A stretch of DNA of 64,000 nucleotides from G963717155 sp963717155 (GTDB taxonomy: Bacteria > Actinomycetota > Thermoleophilia > Gaiellales > JALYLC01), in NCBI GenBank assembly GCA_963717155.1, contig OY970326.1, positions 2,542,001-2,606,000 on the forward strand. Direction: 5' to 3'. Both the position numbers and the translations under genes were made by a program. Below are positions 26,677-36,425 of the stretch, one piece after another. Under the pieces are notes generated by a model. It saw only the letters and a list, made by a program, of their open reading frames with translations. It had not been told where the DNA came from and did no database searches. Numbering within the stretch: position 1 is the stretch's first letter; each line of letters begins with the position of its first letter.

Positions 26677-26691
26677 CTCAACCAGGCCAAA
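26649..26691 (+). repeat. 43-bp inverted repeat, copy at tRNA-Ser 3' end
   Basis: Covers the T-arm and acceptor 3' strand of the tRNA plus 15 bases downstream. An identical sequence lies on the opposite strand at 29213-29255. tRNA 3' ends are common phage integration sites, so this is a likely att core. Confidence 0.85.
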
Positions 26692-26715
26692 AGTACCTGC
26701 AAGATCCTTATAACA

Positions 26716-26744
26716 GGGCACCCCGACGAGGTGCCCTTCTGTTT
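26716..26744 (+). terminator. terminator after tRNA-Ser
   Basis: GGGCACC and GGTGCCC arms (26716-26722, 26730-26736) followed by TTCTGTTT, 40 bp past the tRNA end. Confidence 0.75.
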
Positions 26745-26849
26745 GCTCAGGTCGCCTCGCGGTTGCTCGCCGTTGCTCCCTGTAGTGGGGCCTGCGCGGG
26801 GTCTACGGCAGAACTCCGGGGGCGCTCAGGGGCCTGCGCGACAGCGACC

Positions 26850-26874
26850 GGCGGCGGGCGATCAGCCCGCCGCC
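26850..26874. terminator. hairpin after the zinc-ribbon gene
   Basis: A perfect 10-bp stem (26850-26859 with 26865-26874) with a GATCA loop, immediately beyond the 3' end of the leftward gene that stops at 26883. No T-run. Confidence 0.55.
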
Positions 26875-26882
26875 AGTACAAC

Positions 26883-27234
26883 TCAAGCCGTTTGCAACCG
26901 CTCAGGCACCGCGCCGACCGCGTAGTCGTATCCACAGTGCTTGCAAGACCGTCTTCCCCTTTTTCACATCGTGGCCGCAGTGGGGGCACTGCCGATGCTT
27001 CGGGCGGCTCATGAGCCAGATCAGGGACAGGACGATGAACCCGATGAACCAAAGGATGAGTATGAGGGCAACTCCGATGCCCGTTCCGGTGTCGGACGCG
27101 TTTTGGCAGAGAGTGTCACCGACGCGGCAGTTCTGAGATGGCCGGTCGGCGATGCCCGCGATGATCCAGATTGCGAAGATCACGTTCCAGATCGCCAACA
27201 CCCAGGACATCTTGCGCCAGCGAAGCGGGTTCAC
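26883..27234 (-). CDS. membrane protein with C-terminal zinc ribbon, one frame break
   Basis: About 115 residues. GTG 27234 is chosen because AAAGGAGAG lies five bases upstream. Two membrane helices (SWVLAIWNVIFAIWIIAG and GVALILILWFIGFIVLSLIW) enclose a Cys-containing loop, followed by RQCPHCGHDVKKGKTV. Near 26941-26955 the frame changes: the direct frame runs into LQALWIRLRG and stops at 26902, while the shifted one gives CKHCGYDY, the second zinc knuckle, and stops at 26883. Restoring one base rebuilds a complete ribbon. Actinobacterial genomes and phages carry such small proteins; function unknown. Lies in the prophage-like tract. Confidence 0.65.
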
Positions 27235-27299
27235 GATTGCTCTCCTTTGCCTACTCGGGTCAACGTGGGCGGACTGGGGATTCCGGGGAGGCCGCATGG

Positions 27300-27846
27300 T
27301 CAGCGCGCCTTGATCGTGATCGTCCAGTTGCCGATGGCATTGACCTGGAAGTGGGTGTAGCGGCCGGGATCCAAGACGGTCGTTCCCTTGTGTCCCCTGG
27401 GAGTTCACCGGCACGTCGGAGTCGGTGGAGGATCGGAAAAGAATCCGCCGTCATCGGTCCAACTCGCGGACCGATGTGTGGGCGACGACGATCGTGCCGA
27501 GGTTCTTGCCCCCGTTACCCGTGAAGTGATTTCCGGTCGCGGAACCGCCGCAGCGAGGCGTGAGGACGATCTTCCAGTTGCCGATCGCGTTGATCTCGAA
27601 TTTGTGAAGCACGCCCTTACTGACGACCGTTGTCCCGGCTCGACCCTGGGAATTGACCGGTACTTCAGAAGCGCTCAAGATTGAGAAGAAGCCCCCGTCG
27701 TCGGGGGTCCACTTCAGGGTCGTGTCCCGAGCGAAGGCCAGAGTGCCGAGACTCTTTCCGCCATTGCCTGAGAACGTGCGGACTGCCCCACACGCTGATC
27801 GCGATGCCACCGCTGGGGATGCCGCACCTAGTGCGGACGCGAGCAT
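27300..27846 (-). pseudogene. secreted two-repeat protein (GNGGK motif), frame-broken
   Basis: A protein with two copies of an approximately 75-residue module. Copy 1 is intact: FSGNGGKSLGTLAF, KWTPDDGGFFS, VPVNSQG and FEINAIGNWKIVL. Copy 2 starts in the same frame (FTGNGGKNLGTIVV) and then needs at least three frame changes between about 27350 and 27470 to give WTDDGGFFS, VPVNSQG, KGTTVLDPGRYTHF and VNAIGNWTITIKAR before TGA at 27300-27302. The N-terminus from ATG 27846 is a short signal-like segment (MLASALGAASPAVA). Not assignable to a named family; found here within the decayed tract next to tRNA-Ser. Confidence 0.6.
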
Positions 27847-28047
27847 CCCCCCGCCGAAATCAGGCAGGTCGAAACCCGCCTACCGTATAGGCGCAACTTC
27901 CTCTCCCTCCACACAGCTTTGCCGCCCCGATCAGGTATCGAGGTCTATTGAATACTGTAGCAATCGCAACGAGGGAGACTGCTGACCCAACCGTTCAAAG
28001 CTGGCCTGCCCCAGCTCGCCAATCCTTGTTGAGAATGCCGTCGGTGA

Positions 28048-28490
28048 TCAGCTGGCCCTTCTTGTGCGAGGGGCCACATCGACGACTCGCTCGAACTGAA
28101 CGAGGGCCATCGCAACGGCGTCTACCCCGGTCCGGGCTCGGGAGGCCTTTGCGGCGCATGCCCTCCTTGCGCTCGACCTTTACGCGCCCACGACTATCGA
28201 CTTCCCACTTGATCGCGCATAACTGTGCGGCGAGTTCTTCGTCGTCGGGGTCGAGGTCGATCGCGTCTTGCTCGCACATCTCGCGCAGGTACCAGTACTA
28301 CGCGGCGCGCAGGGTTCACGGACGCTTCGGAGTCGTTGGCCGCGGCCCCGCCATTGAATCCTCGACGGGCAAGCCCATCTCGTTCAGGCGGTCGAAGACC
28401 CCTGCGCCTACGCCTACCTCGTCAACAACGGCCGGTACCTGGCCGCCTGCCGGGCGTCTTCTCCTCCTGACGGTCGAGCGCTGACGAGCC
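28048..28490 (-). pseudogene. phage terminase large subunit, C-terminal nuclease remnant
   Basis: Reading right to left, fragments in different frames reconstruct the RNase H-like nuclease end of a terminase large subunit: VVDEVGVGAGVFDRLNEMGL, then VED-NGGAAANDSEA, YWYLREMCEQDAIDLDPDDE, AAQLCAIKWEVDSRGRVKVE and finally VDAVAMALVQFERVVD, ending at TGA 28048-28050. Conserved Asp residues of the nuclease centre are present. At least three frame changes and one in-frame TAG interrupt it, and the ATPase half is absent. This is decayed prophage DNA near the tRNA-Ser att-like repeat. Confidence 0.72.
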
Positions 28491-28517
28491 CGGGACGCCG
28501 CCACGGCGTCCCGGGCT
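28487..28517. terminator. strong hairpin at the edge of the phage remnant
   Basis: A perfect 14-bp stem (28487-28500 with 28504-28517) with a CCA loop, between the terminase remnant and carbonic anhydrase gene. It may mark the end of phage-derived DNA. Confidence 0.6.
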
Positions 28518-28654
28518 GCACGACACGCTCTTCGGTGAGACGGCGAATCGGTACAGTCGGCGGCCTCCGCTCGCGGGCTGGAAGGCCGACCCCGAGCAGA
28601 GCGGATTCATCGCCCTCAGGGGCGGATGTCGCCTCGGCTGCTTACGATGCGGCG

Positions 28655-29158
28655 ATGCCGGGCACCGACGAGACATATGCCGACGTGCTTTCCGCCAACG
28701 CCGACTACGCGAGCCGCTTCCACCTCGCCAGGACCCCGGCGCGCGCGGCACGGGGGCTCGCCGTGGTCACGTGCATGGACTCGCGCATCGAGCCGCTCGC
28801 GATGCTCGGGCTAGCGCCTGGCGACGCGAAGATCGTCCGCAACGCGGGCGCCCGAGTCACCGACGACGTGCTGCGCACTCTCGTGCTCGCGTCGTACCTG
28901 CTCGGCGTCGATCGGGCGATGGTGATCGCCCACACCGACTGCCGGATGGCCGGAGGCACGGAGGACGACGTGCACGCGGCCATCGGCGCGGCGGGCGGGC
29001 CCGATACGCGAAGCCTCTCGTTCCTGGTGACGGACGACCAGGAGGCGACGCTGTGCTCGGACGTCCAGCGGATCGAGTCGTGGCCGTACCTACGCAACCT
29101 CGAGGTCGGCGGGTTCCTGTACGACGTCGGAAGTGGGCGCATCCGCCGCGTGTGCTGA
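28655..29158 (+). CDS. beta-class carbonic anhydrase
   Basis: A 167-residue zinc enzyme that interconverts CO2 and bicarbonate. Zinc ligands are visible as Cys in VVTCMDSRIEPL, with its Asp-Arg dyad, and His and Cys in IAHTDCRM; NAGARVTDD is also typical. The length matches the short mycobacterial Rv1284-like group. ATG 28655 (MPGTDETYADVL) is preferred over an in-frame start at 28535, which adds unrelated residues. It lies between the phage remnant and the inverted att-like repeat, yet its base composition and codon use are like the host genes. Confidence 0.9.
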   Translation: MPGTDETYADVLSANADYASRFHLARTPARAARGLAVVTCMDSRIEPLAMLGLAPGDAKIVRNAGARVTDDVLRTLVLASYLLGVDRAMVIAHTDCRMAGGTEDDVHAAIGAAGGPDTRSLSFLVTDDQEATLCSDVQRIESWPYLRNLEVGGFLYDVGSGRIRRVC

Positions 29159-29212
29159 CGACGTGTGCGCACTCATAGTTACTAAGGGGTGCCTTTCGGA
29201 ACTACCGCGGCA

Positions 29213-29255
29213 TTTGGCCTGGTTGAGCGGAGAAGGAGGGATTCGAACCCTCGAT
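29213..29255 (-). repeat. 43-bp inverted repeat, displaced tRNA-Ser 3' fragment
   Basis: Identical to 26649-26691 but on the other strand: 28 bases of the tRNA-Ser 3' half plus 15 flanking bases. The rest of the tRNA is missing, so it is not a gene. Its edge coincides with the stop codon of the M20 amidohydrolase at 29255-29257. Confidence 0.85.
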
Positions 29256-30385
29256 TAGTTCGTCAGGCGAGGCTCGAGGAGCCGGATCGACGCAAGTGCG
29301 AGGATGCGGGCGATCGCAAGGGCGCACTCTTCGCCGTCCTCCGCGAACTGTCTTGCGCCCTCATCGGTGTGGAACGACCAGCCGCCCGGCCGGCCGATCC
29401 CGATGAGCGCTGCGGGGATGCGCTGGGAGACGTTCCCGAAATCGGTGCCGAAGGGAAGCGGGGCCGGGTTGTCGGCGAACTCGGAGCCGATCCCATGCAC
29501 GGCCTCCTTGACGGCCAGCGTCACCTCATCGTTCGGCCGTATGGCGCAGACGACCGGGTCGCTCTCCCAGACGACGCCGTGCAGGGCCGCGCGAATCGGC
29601 GCCGCGAGCTCGTCCAGCCCCGTCTGCTCGTCTGCCCGGAGCAGTACATGTATGCGCAGGGTCAGCCCGCCGCCTTCCTCGACGTCGCCGTCCAGGGTCA
29701 CGTGCTCGATGATCGCGTCGGCCGGCGGGAGGCTCGCGACCGCGGCGATCGCAGCCTTCAGCGCCTCCATAGGCGCCTCTGGCTCGCCCGTCAACGAGCG
29801 GGTGCCCGTGAGCATCGCCCGGTCGCGCCGCATCCAGCGCGAATGTTCGAAGACCGTGTTCTCGAACTCGGGGTGGGCGTAGAGGGCGGCGTCGAGGCCG
29901 TCCCACAGGCCGGCGGCCGCCGATACTGCCTTGCCCCCGCCGCGCTCGACGGTGCCCGGCGCAGGTATCTCGTCGGCCGGGCAGCCGACGATCACGAGCG
30001 ACCCCGCGAGCTCGGAGCGCAGATCGGACAGCGCGAGCGCCGTCGCTGCGACGCCACCGGCGATGGCGTCGTGACCGCACGAGTGAACCGGCTCGACCTC
30101 TCCGCCCGGCCGGAAGACCGGCACCGCGTCGTAGAGCGCAACAAGTCCCACCGAGCGGCCCGGACGCCTCCCGACGAGCGTCGCACTGAACGCCGTCGGC
30201 ATCCCGGCAATGCCGCGCTCGACCTCGAGCCCGCCGCGTTCGAGCGTCTCGATCAGGTAGCGGGAGCATTCATGCTCCTCGTGGCCGAGCTCCGGGTGCT
30301 CGTGCACGAACCTGAGCGTCGCGAGTGCCTCGGCCCGTCTCGACTCGACTGCCGCCAGGACACGCTCGTCGCTCAACCGTTGCAT
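29255..30385 (-). CDS. M20-family amidohydrolase
   Basis: A 376-residue zinc/manganese peptidase-like amidohydrolase of the M20D/PgpB-AbgB type, hydrolysing N-acyl amino acids or p-aminobenzoyl-glutamate-like compounds. Metal-binding residues appear in VHSCGHDAI (Cys-Gly-His-Asp), DEIPAPGTVE (Glu pair region), AHPEFENTV and near the C-terminus in GWSFHTDEGA. The start EHPELGHEEHECSRYL is characteristic. ATG 30385. Its last bases touch the displaced tRNA fragment, so a recombination joint lies right after the stop. It is divergent from the LtrA gene. Confidence 0.88.
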   Translation of the reverse strand: MQRLSDERVLAAVESRRAEALATLRFVHEHPELGHEEHECSRYLIETLERGGLEVERGIAGMPTAFSATLVGRRPGRSVGLVALYDAVPVFRPGGEVEPVHSCGHDAIAGGVAATALALSDLRSELAGSLVIVGCPADEIPAPGTVERGGGKAVSAAAGLWDGLDAALYAHPEFENTVFEHSRWMRRDRAMLTGTRSLTGEPEAPMEALKAAIAAVASLPPADAIIEHVTLDGDVEEGGGLTLRIHVLLRADEQTGLDELAAPIRAALHGVVWESDPVVCAIRPNDEVTLAVKEAVHGIGSEFADNPAPLPFGTDFGNVSQRIPAALIGIGRPGGWSFHTDEGARQFAEDGEECALAIARILALASIRLLEPRLTN

Positions 30386-30479
30386 CGGGAGGTCCTACCA
30401 CAGCCATCTGCGCTGCGCTCAGCTCCGTGGCGCGGCACCCCGGGCGAGTCTGCGCCGACGACGACTCTAGTCTTGCCCG

Positions 30480-31702
30480 GTGAGCGAGACGGGCGAGGTG
30501 ATCGGGGCCGGCGACGGGAGCTCGAGGATCGAGTGGCTCGAGCTCTTCTTCGACCTCGTCGCGGTCGCCGCGGTCGCAGTGCTCACCGAGGGGCTGCGCG
30601 AGGACGTCAGCTGGGGCGGTACGGCGCTGTTCGCCCTGCTCTACACCGGCATCTGGTTCGGCTGGGTCTCGGTGGTGCTCTACGCCAACCTCGCCGGAGC
30701 GGCGACGCGTACGCGCACCGTGCTGGCCGCCATGTTCCTCGTGGCCGTGATGGCTGCCTCCGCGCCGATCCACTTCGCGGACCGGGCGAACGCGTTCGCC
30801 CTCGGCTTCCTCGGTCTGCGCCTGGTCGCAGCGCGTGGCTCACTCCGGACGGGCCGAGTGCTGGCGTCCTGGCCGACGCTCCAGTTCGGCGGCGCGATAG
30901 CACCCTGGGTCATCTCCCTGTGGGTCGAGACCCCGTGGAAGTACTGGTTGTGGGCCCTCGGGCTCACGCTCGACCTCGGCGCCGCGCATCCTGCGGGAGC
31001 AGCGCGTCGACCGGGAGCGTCTGTCCCGCATGCAGCAGCGGATCGACGAGCACCGCGAGCGCGACGGGCCAGAAAGGCCGCGAGCCGAGACCGACGCGCG
31101 AGCTGGCCGTCGTCGATGTCGAGCCCGAGCACCTGCAGGAACGCCTCGGGCTGTTCGCGATCATCGTGCTCGGCGAGGCCGTCAGCCAGCTCGTCCTGAT
31201 CGCGGCGAAGTCGCCATGGACGCGCGAGTTCAAGGTCGACGCGATCGTGGCCTTCCTCATCCTCGCCGGCCTCTGGTGGCTGACCTTCTCCTACGGCTTC
31301 TTCGGAAGCCGTGCCGTGCGTCTCGCCGAGCTCCCGCTCCGGTTCGGCCTTCCGCTGCATCTCCTGATGACGATCGGAATCGTGGCCCTCGCGGCCGGCT
31401 TCGGCACGATCGTCGAGCGTCCCGACCTTGCGCTCGAAGATGGGATGCGCTGGATCATGTGCGGCGGGCTGGCCCTGTACTTCCTCGTCATGGGCATCGC
31501 CGGTTTCACGGGCCATGCGCCGCGACGCTGGCTCCTCGGCTGGGCCCTCCCCTGCGCGCTTGCGCCGATCGTCATCGCGGCCGCGGGTGACGCACTGTCG
31601 AACCGGACGATCCTCGTGCTCTTCCTCGCCTGCATCGTGTGGATGTCGAGCTACGGCTTCTTCACGAGAAGATCAGGAGAGCCCTTGACCGCGAAGCGCT
31701 AG
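30480..31702 (+). pseudogene. low-temperature-requirement A (LtrA) membrane protein, frame-broken
   Basis: A multi-spanning LtrA-family protein. The GTG at 30480 starts WLELFFDLVAVAAVAVL, the typical N-terminus, and several membrane helices follow to about 30985. Homology then moves to a second frame (LREQRVDRERLSRMQQRIDE) and near 31065-31090 to a third (ELAVVDVEPEHLQERLGLFA, IIVLGEAVSQLV and more helices) ending at 31702. Two single-base breaks would restore about 405 residues. The family has no firmly known function. Ends 8 bp from the convergent helicase gene. Confidence 0.75.
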
Positions 31703-31709
31703 CGGATCG

Positions 31710-33789
31710 TCACACGAACAGGCTGTCGACCGACGCGGTGACGCTTGCCGCCGGAAGGCGGCCCTGGCGCTCCCGACTGGCCGGATCGTCTGCGAGCTGC
31801 GCGACGGCGCAGCACGCGACAGCGTGCTCGTCGAGGAAGCGGGACGCCTTGCCGTAGCCGTGCGCATCGTCGCGCGCACCCGGGCGGTGGTAGTAGCGCC
31901 GTGGCACGTAGATCGCCAGCTCGCGACGCGCACGCGTCAGTCCGACGTAGAACAGGCGTCGCTCCTCGTCGATCTCCTCGCCCGAGCCGGCCGACATGCA
32001 CGCCGGGAAGTTGCCGTCGTAGGCGGCGATCAGGTGCACCGACTGCCACTCGAGGCCCTTCGCCGAGTGGATGGTCGACAGGACGAGCCAGTCGTCGTCG
32101 AGGTGCGGAGGCCCGGCGAGGTCACCCGACGACGAGGGAGGGTCGAGCACCAGCTCGGCGACGAACGTGCGCAGGTCGCGCGCCCGCGCGGCAAGGTCGC
32201 AGAGCACGTCGAGATCGACGACCCGTATGGCGCCGTCGATGTAGTGCGCGCGCACGAGCGGGGCGATCGCGTCGCGCAGGCGCTCGGCGACGACACCCGG
32301 CGCCACGTCCTCGCCGCCCGTCGGCGACGGCAGCGACGACGGCGTCGGCCTGGGCTCGTGCCGAGACGGGCAGCTCCTCGCGGGCGGCCATCCAGCGCGC
32401 CGGCAGCTCGCCGAGCGACGGCGGATCGCCGGCGAGCAGCAGATCGCATGCCCGCCGCGCGCGCCCGGGCCCGACGCCCTCGATCAGCTGCAGGATGCGG
32501 AACCACGCGAGCTGGTCGCCCGGGCGCTCGACGAGGCGGAAGCTCGCGAGCAGATCCTTGACGTGCGCGGCGTCGAGGTAGCGCAGGCCGCCGTACTTGC
32601 GGTAGGGGATCCCCCGCCGGGAGAGCTCGAGCTCGAGCAGGTCCGTGTCGTGTCCCGTGCGCGCGAGCACGGCCTGCTCGCGCAGGAGCATGCCCTGCTC
32701 GCGCGCCGCAAGCACCTTGTCCGAGATCACGACGGCCTCGTGCGCCTGGTCGCGGACGTACACGAGCGCCGGCGGGTCGCCGCCATCGCGCTGGGCGACG
32801 AGCCGCTTCGGGAACCCCGCCGTGTCCTGCGCTGACACCGCGTTCGCGACGTCGAGCAGCGGCTGGGTCGCCCGGTAGTTGCGGTGGAGCGTGATCGTGC
32901 GCGCGTCTGCGAACTGCTCCGGGAAGCCGAGGATGAAGCGTGCCGACGCCGAGCGGAACCCGTAGATCGCCTGGAAGTCGTCGCCCACCGCTGTGACCGC
33001 GCAGCCACCGGCAGCGAAGCCCGCGACGATCTCGACCTGCAGGCGGTTCACATCCTGGTACTCGTCGACGAGCACGTGGTCGAACCCCCGCGCGACGGCC
33101 GCTGCAGCGCCCGGATCGACCATCAGCGCGCGCCAGAACACGAGCAGGTCGTCGAGGTCGAGCATGCCGAGCGCTCGCTTGCGCGCCGTGTAGCCGCGGA
33201 AGAGCCCCACGAGCGCGTCGGCGTGCTCCGCACACCACGGAAAGTCCTCGTCGAGCACCTCGCGCAACGGGCGCTGCGCGTTCACGGTGCGCGAGTAGAT
33301 GTCGATCAGCGTCGACTTGCGCGGGAAGCGACGTGCGCTCTCGGAGTGACCGTGCTCCTGGCGCACGAGATCGAGCACGTCGGCCGCATCGCCCGAGTCG
33401 AGCAGGGCGAAGTCGGGCGAGAGGCCCAGCGCGGCCGCATGCTCGCGCACGAGCCGGTGGCCGACCGAGTGGAAGGTGCCTCCGAGCACGCGGCGCGTGC
33501 CGCCACCGGTGGCCGCGCGCGCCCGGTCGACCATCTCGCGCGCGGCCCTGCGCGTGAAGGTCAGGAGCAGGATCCGCTCGTGCGGCACCCCCCGCTCCAC
33601 GAGACGTGCGACCCGCGCGCACAGCGTCGTCGTCTTGCCCGTACCCGCGCCCGCGAGCACGAGCAGATGGCCTCCGTCATGATCCGCGGCGGCCTGCTGC
33701 TCCTCGTTGAGGCCGGCGAGGGCACGAGAGTCGGCGAGAGTATCGGAGGCGAACACGTGTTCGTCGAGTGTAGACGGTTGTGCGGACAT
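31710..33789 (-). CDS. UvrD/PcrA-type SF1A DNA helicase, one frame break
   Basis: A roughly 690-residue ATP-dependent 3'-5' helicase. Motifs in order: GLNEEQQAAADH (Q motif), LAGAGTGKTTTLCARV (I), LLLTFTRRAAREM (Ia), VLVDEYQDVN (II), AVGDDFQAIYGFR (III), LHRNYRAT (IV), STIHSAKGLEWQSV (V) and RRLFYVGLTRAR (VI). Motifs Q to IV are in one frame; near 32310-32330 the frame changes and V-VI follow (GEDVAPGVVAERLRD). One indel explains this. The start is ATG 33789 (MSAQPSTLDEH). It follows the FAD monooxygenase by four bases. Confidence 0.82.
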
Positions 33790-33793
33790 CGCG

Positions 33794-35256
33794 TCATGCT
33801 GTTCCGAACCAGGTAGACAGCGCGTCGCGCAAGCCGGTATCCGCGCCCTCTCCAACCCAGGCGACGTATCCGTCGGGACGGATCAAGACGGCAGTAGGGG
33901 CGGCGACGGGGCCAAGCACCGGAAGCTCCCACATCCCGGCGTACCCGGCATCGATCAGCGGGACCCGGTCGATCCATGGACCGATGTCGAATGCGCCGGG
34001 CTCGGCGAGGTTGAGCAAGACCGGCCTGGCGCCGTGCAGCAGCTCGAAGACTCGGAGCGGGCCATCGGCGGTGACGAGGTCCAGGTCGGGCATCCGGCGT
34101 CCGAGCAGGGGATGTCCCTCGCCGAGCTCGTAGTGGATGTCCAGCCCGGATCCGAGCCCGCCGAGCCGTCTACGGGGTTCGTCCATGCTCGCCAGCTCCG
34201 ACACCAGCTCGACCAGCGCATCCATGCGGTCGTCTCGACGCTGGAGCACCGTCAGGGCCATGGTGTGCCGGAGCGCTCGGGCAGCGACCGGGTGGCGCTC
34301 GTCCCGATACGTGTCGAGGAGGCTTTCCGGCGAGGTCCCGTTGACCACCTGAGCAAGCTTCCATCCCAGGTTCACCGCATCCTGCACACCGAGGCTGAGC
34401 CCCTGTCCTCCCGCCGGGTAGTGCACGTGCGCCGAGTCGCCGGCGAGTAGGACTCGTCCAGCGCGGTAGGCCGCTGCCTGACGCGTCATGTCGGTGAACC
34501 TGGAGAGCCACGTGGGATTGTGGACCCCGAAGTCGGTGCCGTACACGGCGATGAGCGCCTCGCTGAGATCGCGCAGGGTCGGCTCGCTGCCCTGCCCGAT
34601 CTCGCGCTCGGTCGTGACGACCCGCACCGTCTTCCCGTCCTCCAGCCTTCCTAGGCCGTGGACGCCGCTGGCGTCGTGGCGAACGCCCTTCGGCGGTTCC
34701 TCGGTCGTCTCGACCTCGGCGATCAGATTGCTCCTGGTCGCATCCCAGCCGGGAAACTCGATGCCGGCTGCCCGACGGATGAGGCTTCCTCCTCCGTCGC
34801 ACCCGACGAGGTACCTGGCTCGCAGCGATCGCCGTCGGACAGTTCGATGTCGACGCCGGTGTCGTCCTGCGCGAAGCCCGTCACCTCACGTCCGTAATAG
34901 ATCTGCACCGGCAGCTCGGCGATCCAGGCGGCCATGATCCGCTCGATCTTGTTCTGCCAGATCCCCAGCGTGTACGGATGACGCGTCGGAAAGTCGCTCA
35001 TGTCCAGCACCGTCGAACCGAGCGTCATGACCTGGGCCACCTGACCCTCCGCGAGGAAGCGATCGGCGACCCCGCGCTGATCCAGCACCTCGATCGTGCG
35101 CGAATGAAAACCGCCGGCCCGGGAGCCGGCGAGCTCGTGATCGGGACGCCGCTCGACCACGGCCACATCCACCTTCGCCAACGCCAGCTCAGCCGCCAGC
35201 ATCATCCCTGTCGGACCGCCTCCGGCGATCACTACTTCATGCTCGATCATAGGCAC
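33794..35256 (-). CDS. FAD-dependent aromatic-ring monooxygenase, one frame break
   Basis: A 487-residue flavoprotein hydroxylase of the PheA/TfdB/MhpA group, which uses NAD(P)H and O2 to hydroxylate phenol-like substrates. The N-terminal frame gives the FAD-binding IAGGGPTGMMLAAELA. Near 34811-34827 the frame changes, then RYLVGCDGGGSLIRRAAGI (DG motif), LLAGDSAHVHYPAGGQGLSL (GD motif) and a C-terminal thioredoxin-like domain follow. The length (2 modulo 3) fits loss of one base. Without correction two separate products would be predicted (35256-34723 and 34627-33794). Confidence 0.82.
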
Positions 35257-35452
35257 GCTCCCGTTGCATCCATCGACGACAACGCACGCATGAATCGGAC
35301 TTCTGTCAGCGTCGTTCTCGCCTCGAGCGGTGCGTTGTAGCGCACGATCCGGAGCCTCATGAGGGCCACGAATTTGGTATACATTGGAACTGGAGGGGAG
35401 CAGGTCCCGCGCGAACGCGTGTTCGCAGTAACGCTTGGCGAGCCGGCCGCGA
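35257..35452. other. intergenic region without a gene
   Basis: About 200 bp between the monooxygenase start and the DHFR-like gene's stop. It contains TTGGTATACATTGG near 35376-35389 with a GTATAC palindrome, which could be an operator or promoter. Short open frames here show no protein-like pattern. Confidence 0.4.
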
Positions 35453-36067
35453 TCAGGTCGTCCTCGAAGGCCGGTAGCGGAGGAAGAGACCGCCGGCTTT
35501 CAGCTCGACCACCTGCAGGAGCTCCAACTTCAGCCTGTCCGGCAGGTTCGTGAATAGCGGCTCGCCTTCACCGAGCGCCACCGGAGGGACGACGAGCTGG
35601 TAGTCATCGATGAGGTCGAGCCTCGCCAGCGCCTGGGCCGTCCTCACACCGCCGTGGCACACGATGTTCTTGCCGGGCTGCTGCTTGAGTTTCGACACGG
35701 CACGCACCATGTCTCCATCGTTCTCGACGAGCAGCAGCTCGCTGTCAGCCCACGGCAGGGCCTCCTGGGTGTTCGAGAACACGGCCTTGTGCGCTCCCGT
35801 CGCCCAGCGCGCGTAGGCGACCCCGCCCGCGGACAGGCTAGGGTCGCTGGCCTCCGCAGCGAGCCAGTACCCGAGCAGATCATCTGCCACAAGGCGGCCA
35901 AGTAGCAGCGTGTCGGCGCCGCCTATGAGCTCGGGCACCACGGTGTCCAGCGCGCCTGGATCCTCGCCCGACGATGTGACGGTCTTGTCTCTGCCCGACT
36001 CATCCTTCCCCAGCGCCTTCACATACCCATCGAGCGACATGTGCATGAAGAGAACGAGATTCCTCAT
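35453..36067 (-). CDS. dihydrofolate-reductase-family protein (RibD C-terminal-like)
   Basis: A 204-residue protein of the RibD C-terminal/DHFR-like superfamily. It begins RNLVLFMHMSLDGYV, has DTLLLGRLVADDLLGYW, HKAVFSNT and GKNIVCHGGVRTAQAL (NADPH-binding loop), then DDYQLVVPPVALGEG and LFLRYRP, all in normal order. Function is probably an NADPH reductase, but the substrate is unknown; this group (YwjB-like) is common in soil actinobacteria. ATG 36067 is preferred over a TTG at 36079. Confidence 0.85.
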   Translation of the reverse strand: MRNLVLFMHMSLDGYVKALGKDESGRDKTVTSSGEDPGALDTVVPELIGGADTLLLGRLVADDLLGYWLAAEASDPSLSAGGVAYARWATGAHKAVFSNTQEALPWADSELLLVENDGDMVRAVSKLKQQPGKNIVCHGGVRTAQALARLDLIDDYQLVVPPVALGEGEPLFTNLPDRLKLELLQVVELKAGGLFLRYRPSRTT

Positions 36068-36079
36068 CGCCTCGACCAA

Positions 36080-36425
36080 CCTTTCCTGTTTGTGACGTCG
36101 CCGCTGCTCGTCCGATACCGAGTAGACGCCGCAAGGGACAGGATCTCATCGGCCGGCACTGGCCGACAAGCTGAGCGCGGTTCGAATCGCCCACGGCGGC
36201 GCTCTCGAGCATTTCGCGCATTTGCCGTGCCGGCTCCGCTGCGCGAGGGCGTCTTCCGATGCCGGGCTCATCATCTGCGTCCGGATCTTCCAGTGGGAGC
36301 CAGCACGGTCGGGCGCGCACCGGTTCCGCGATCGACGTGGCGAGATGCGCAACCGGAGGTGTCGATTCCGAGCTCGGCTGTTCGTCACCACGACGAGAGG
36401 TCCCGAAACAGCGAGGAGACACGAG
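36080..36425. other. 346-bp region with no assignable gene
   Basis: Between the DHFR-like start and the cupin start. Frames exist on both strands but none shows a recognisable domain, start signal or consistent codon bias. Divergent promoters for the two flanking genes are expected here. Confidence 0.4.

Noticed and set aside
31710..33789. Programmed ribosomal frameshift in the helicase gene
   Set aside because: No slippery heptamer at the break, and many neighbouring genes have similar breaks, so indels or mutation are simpler.
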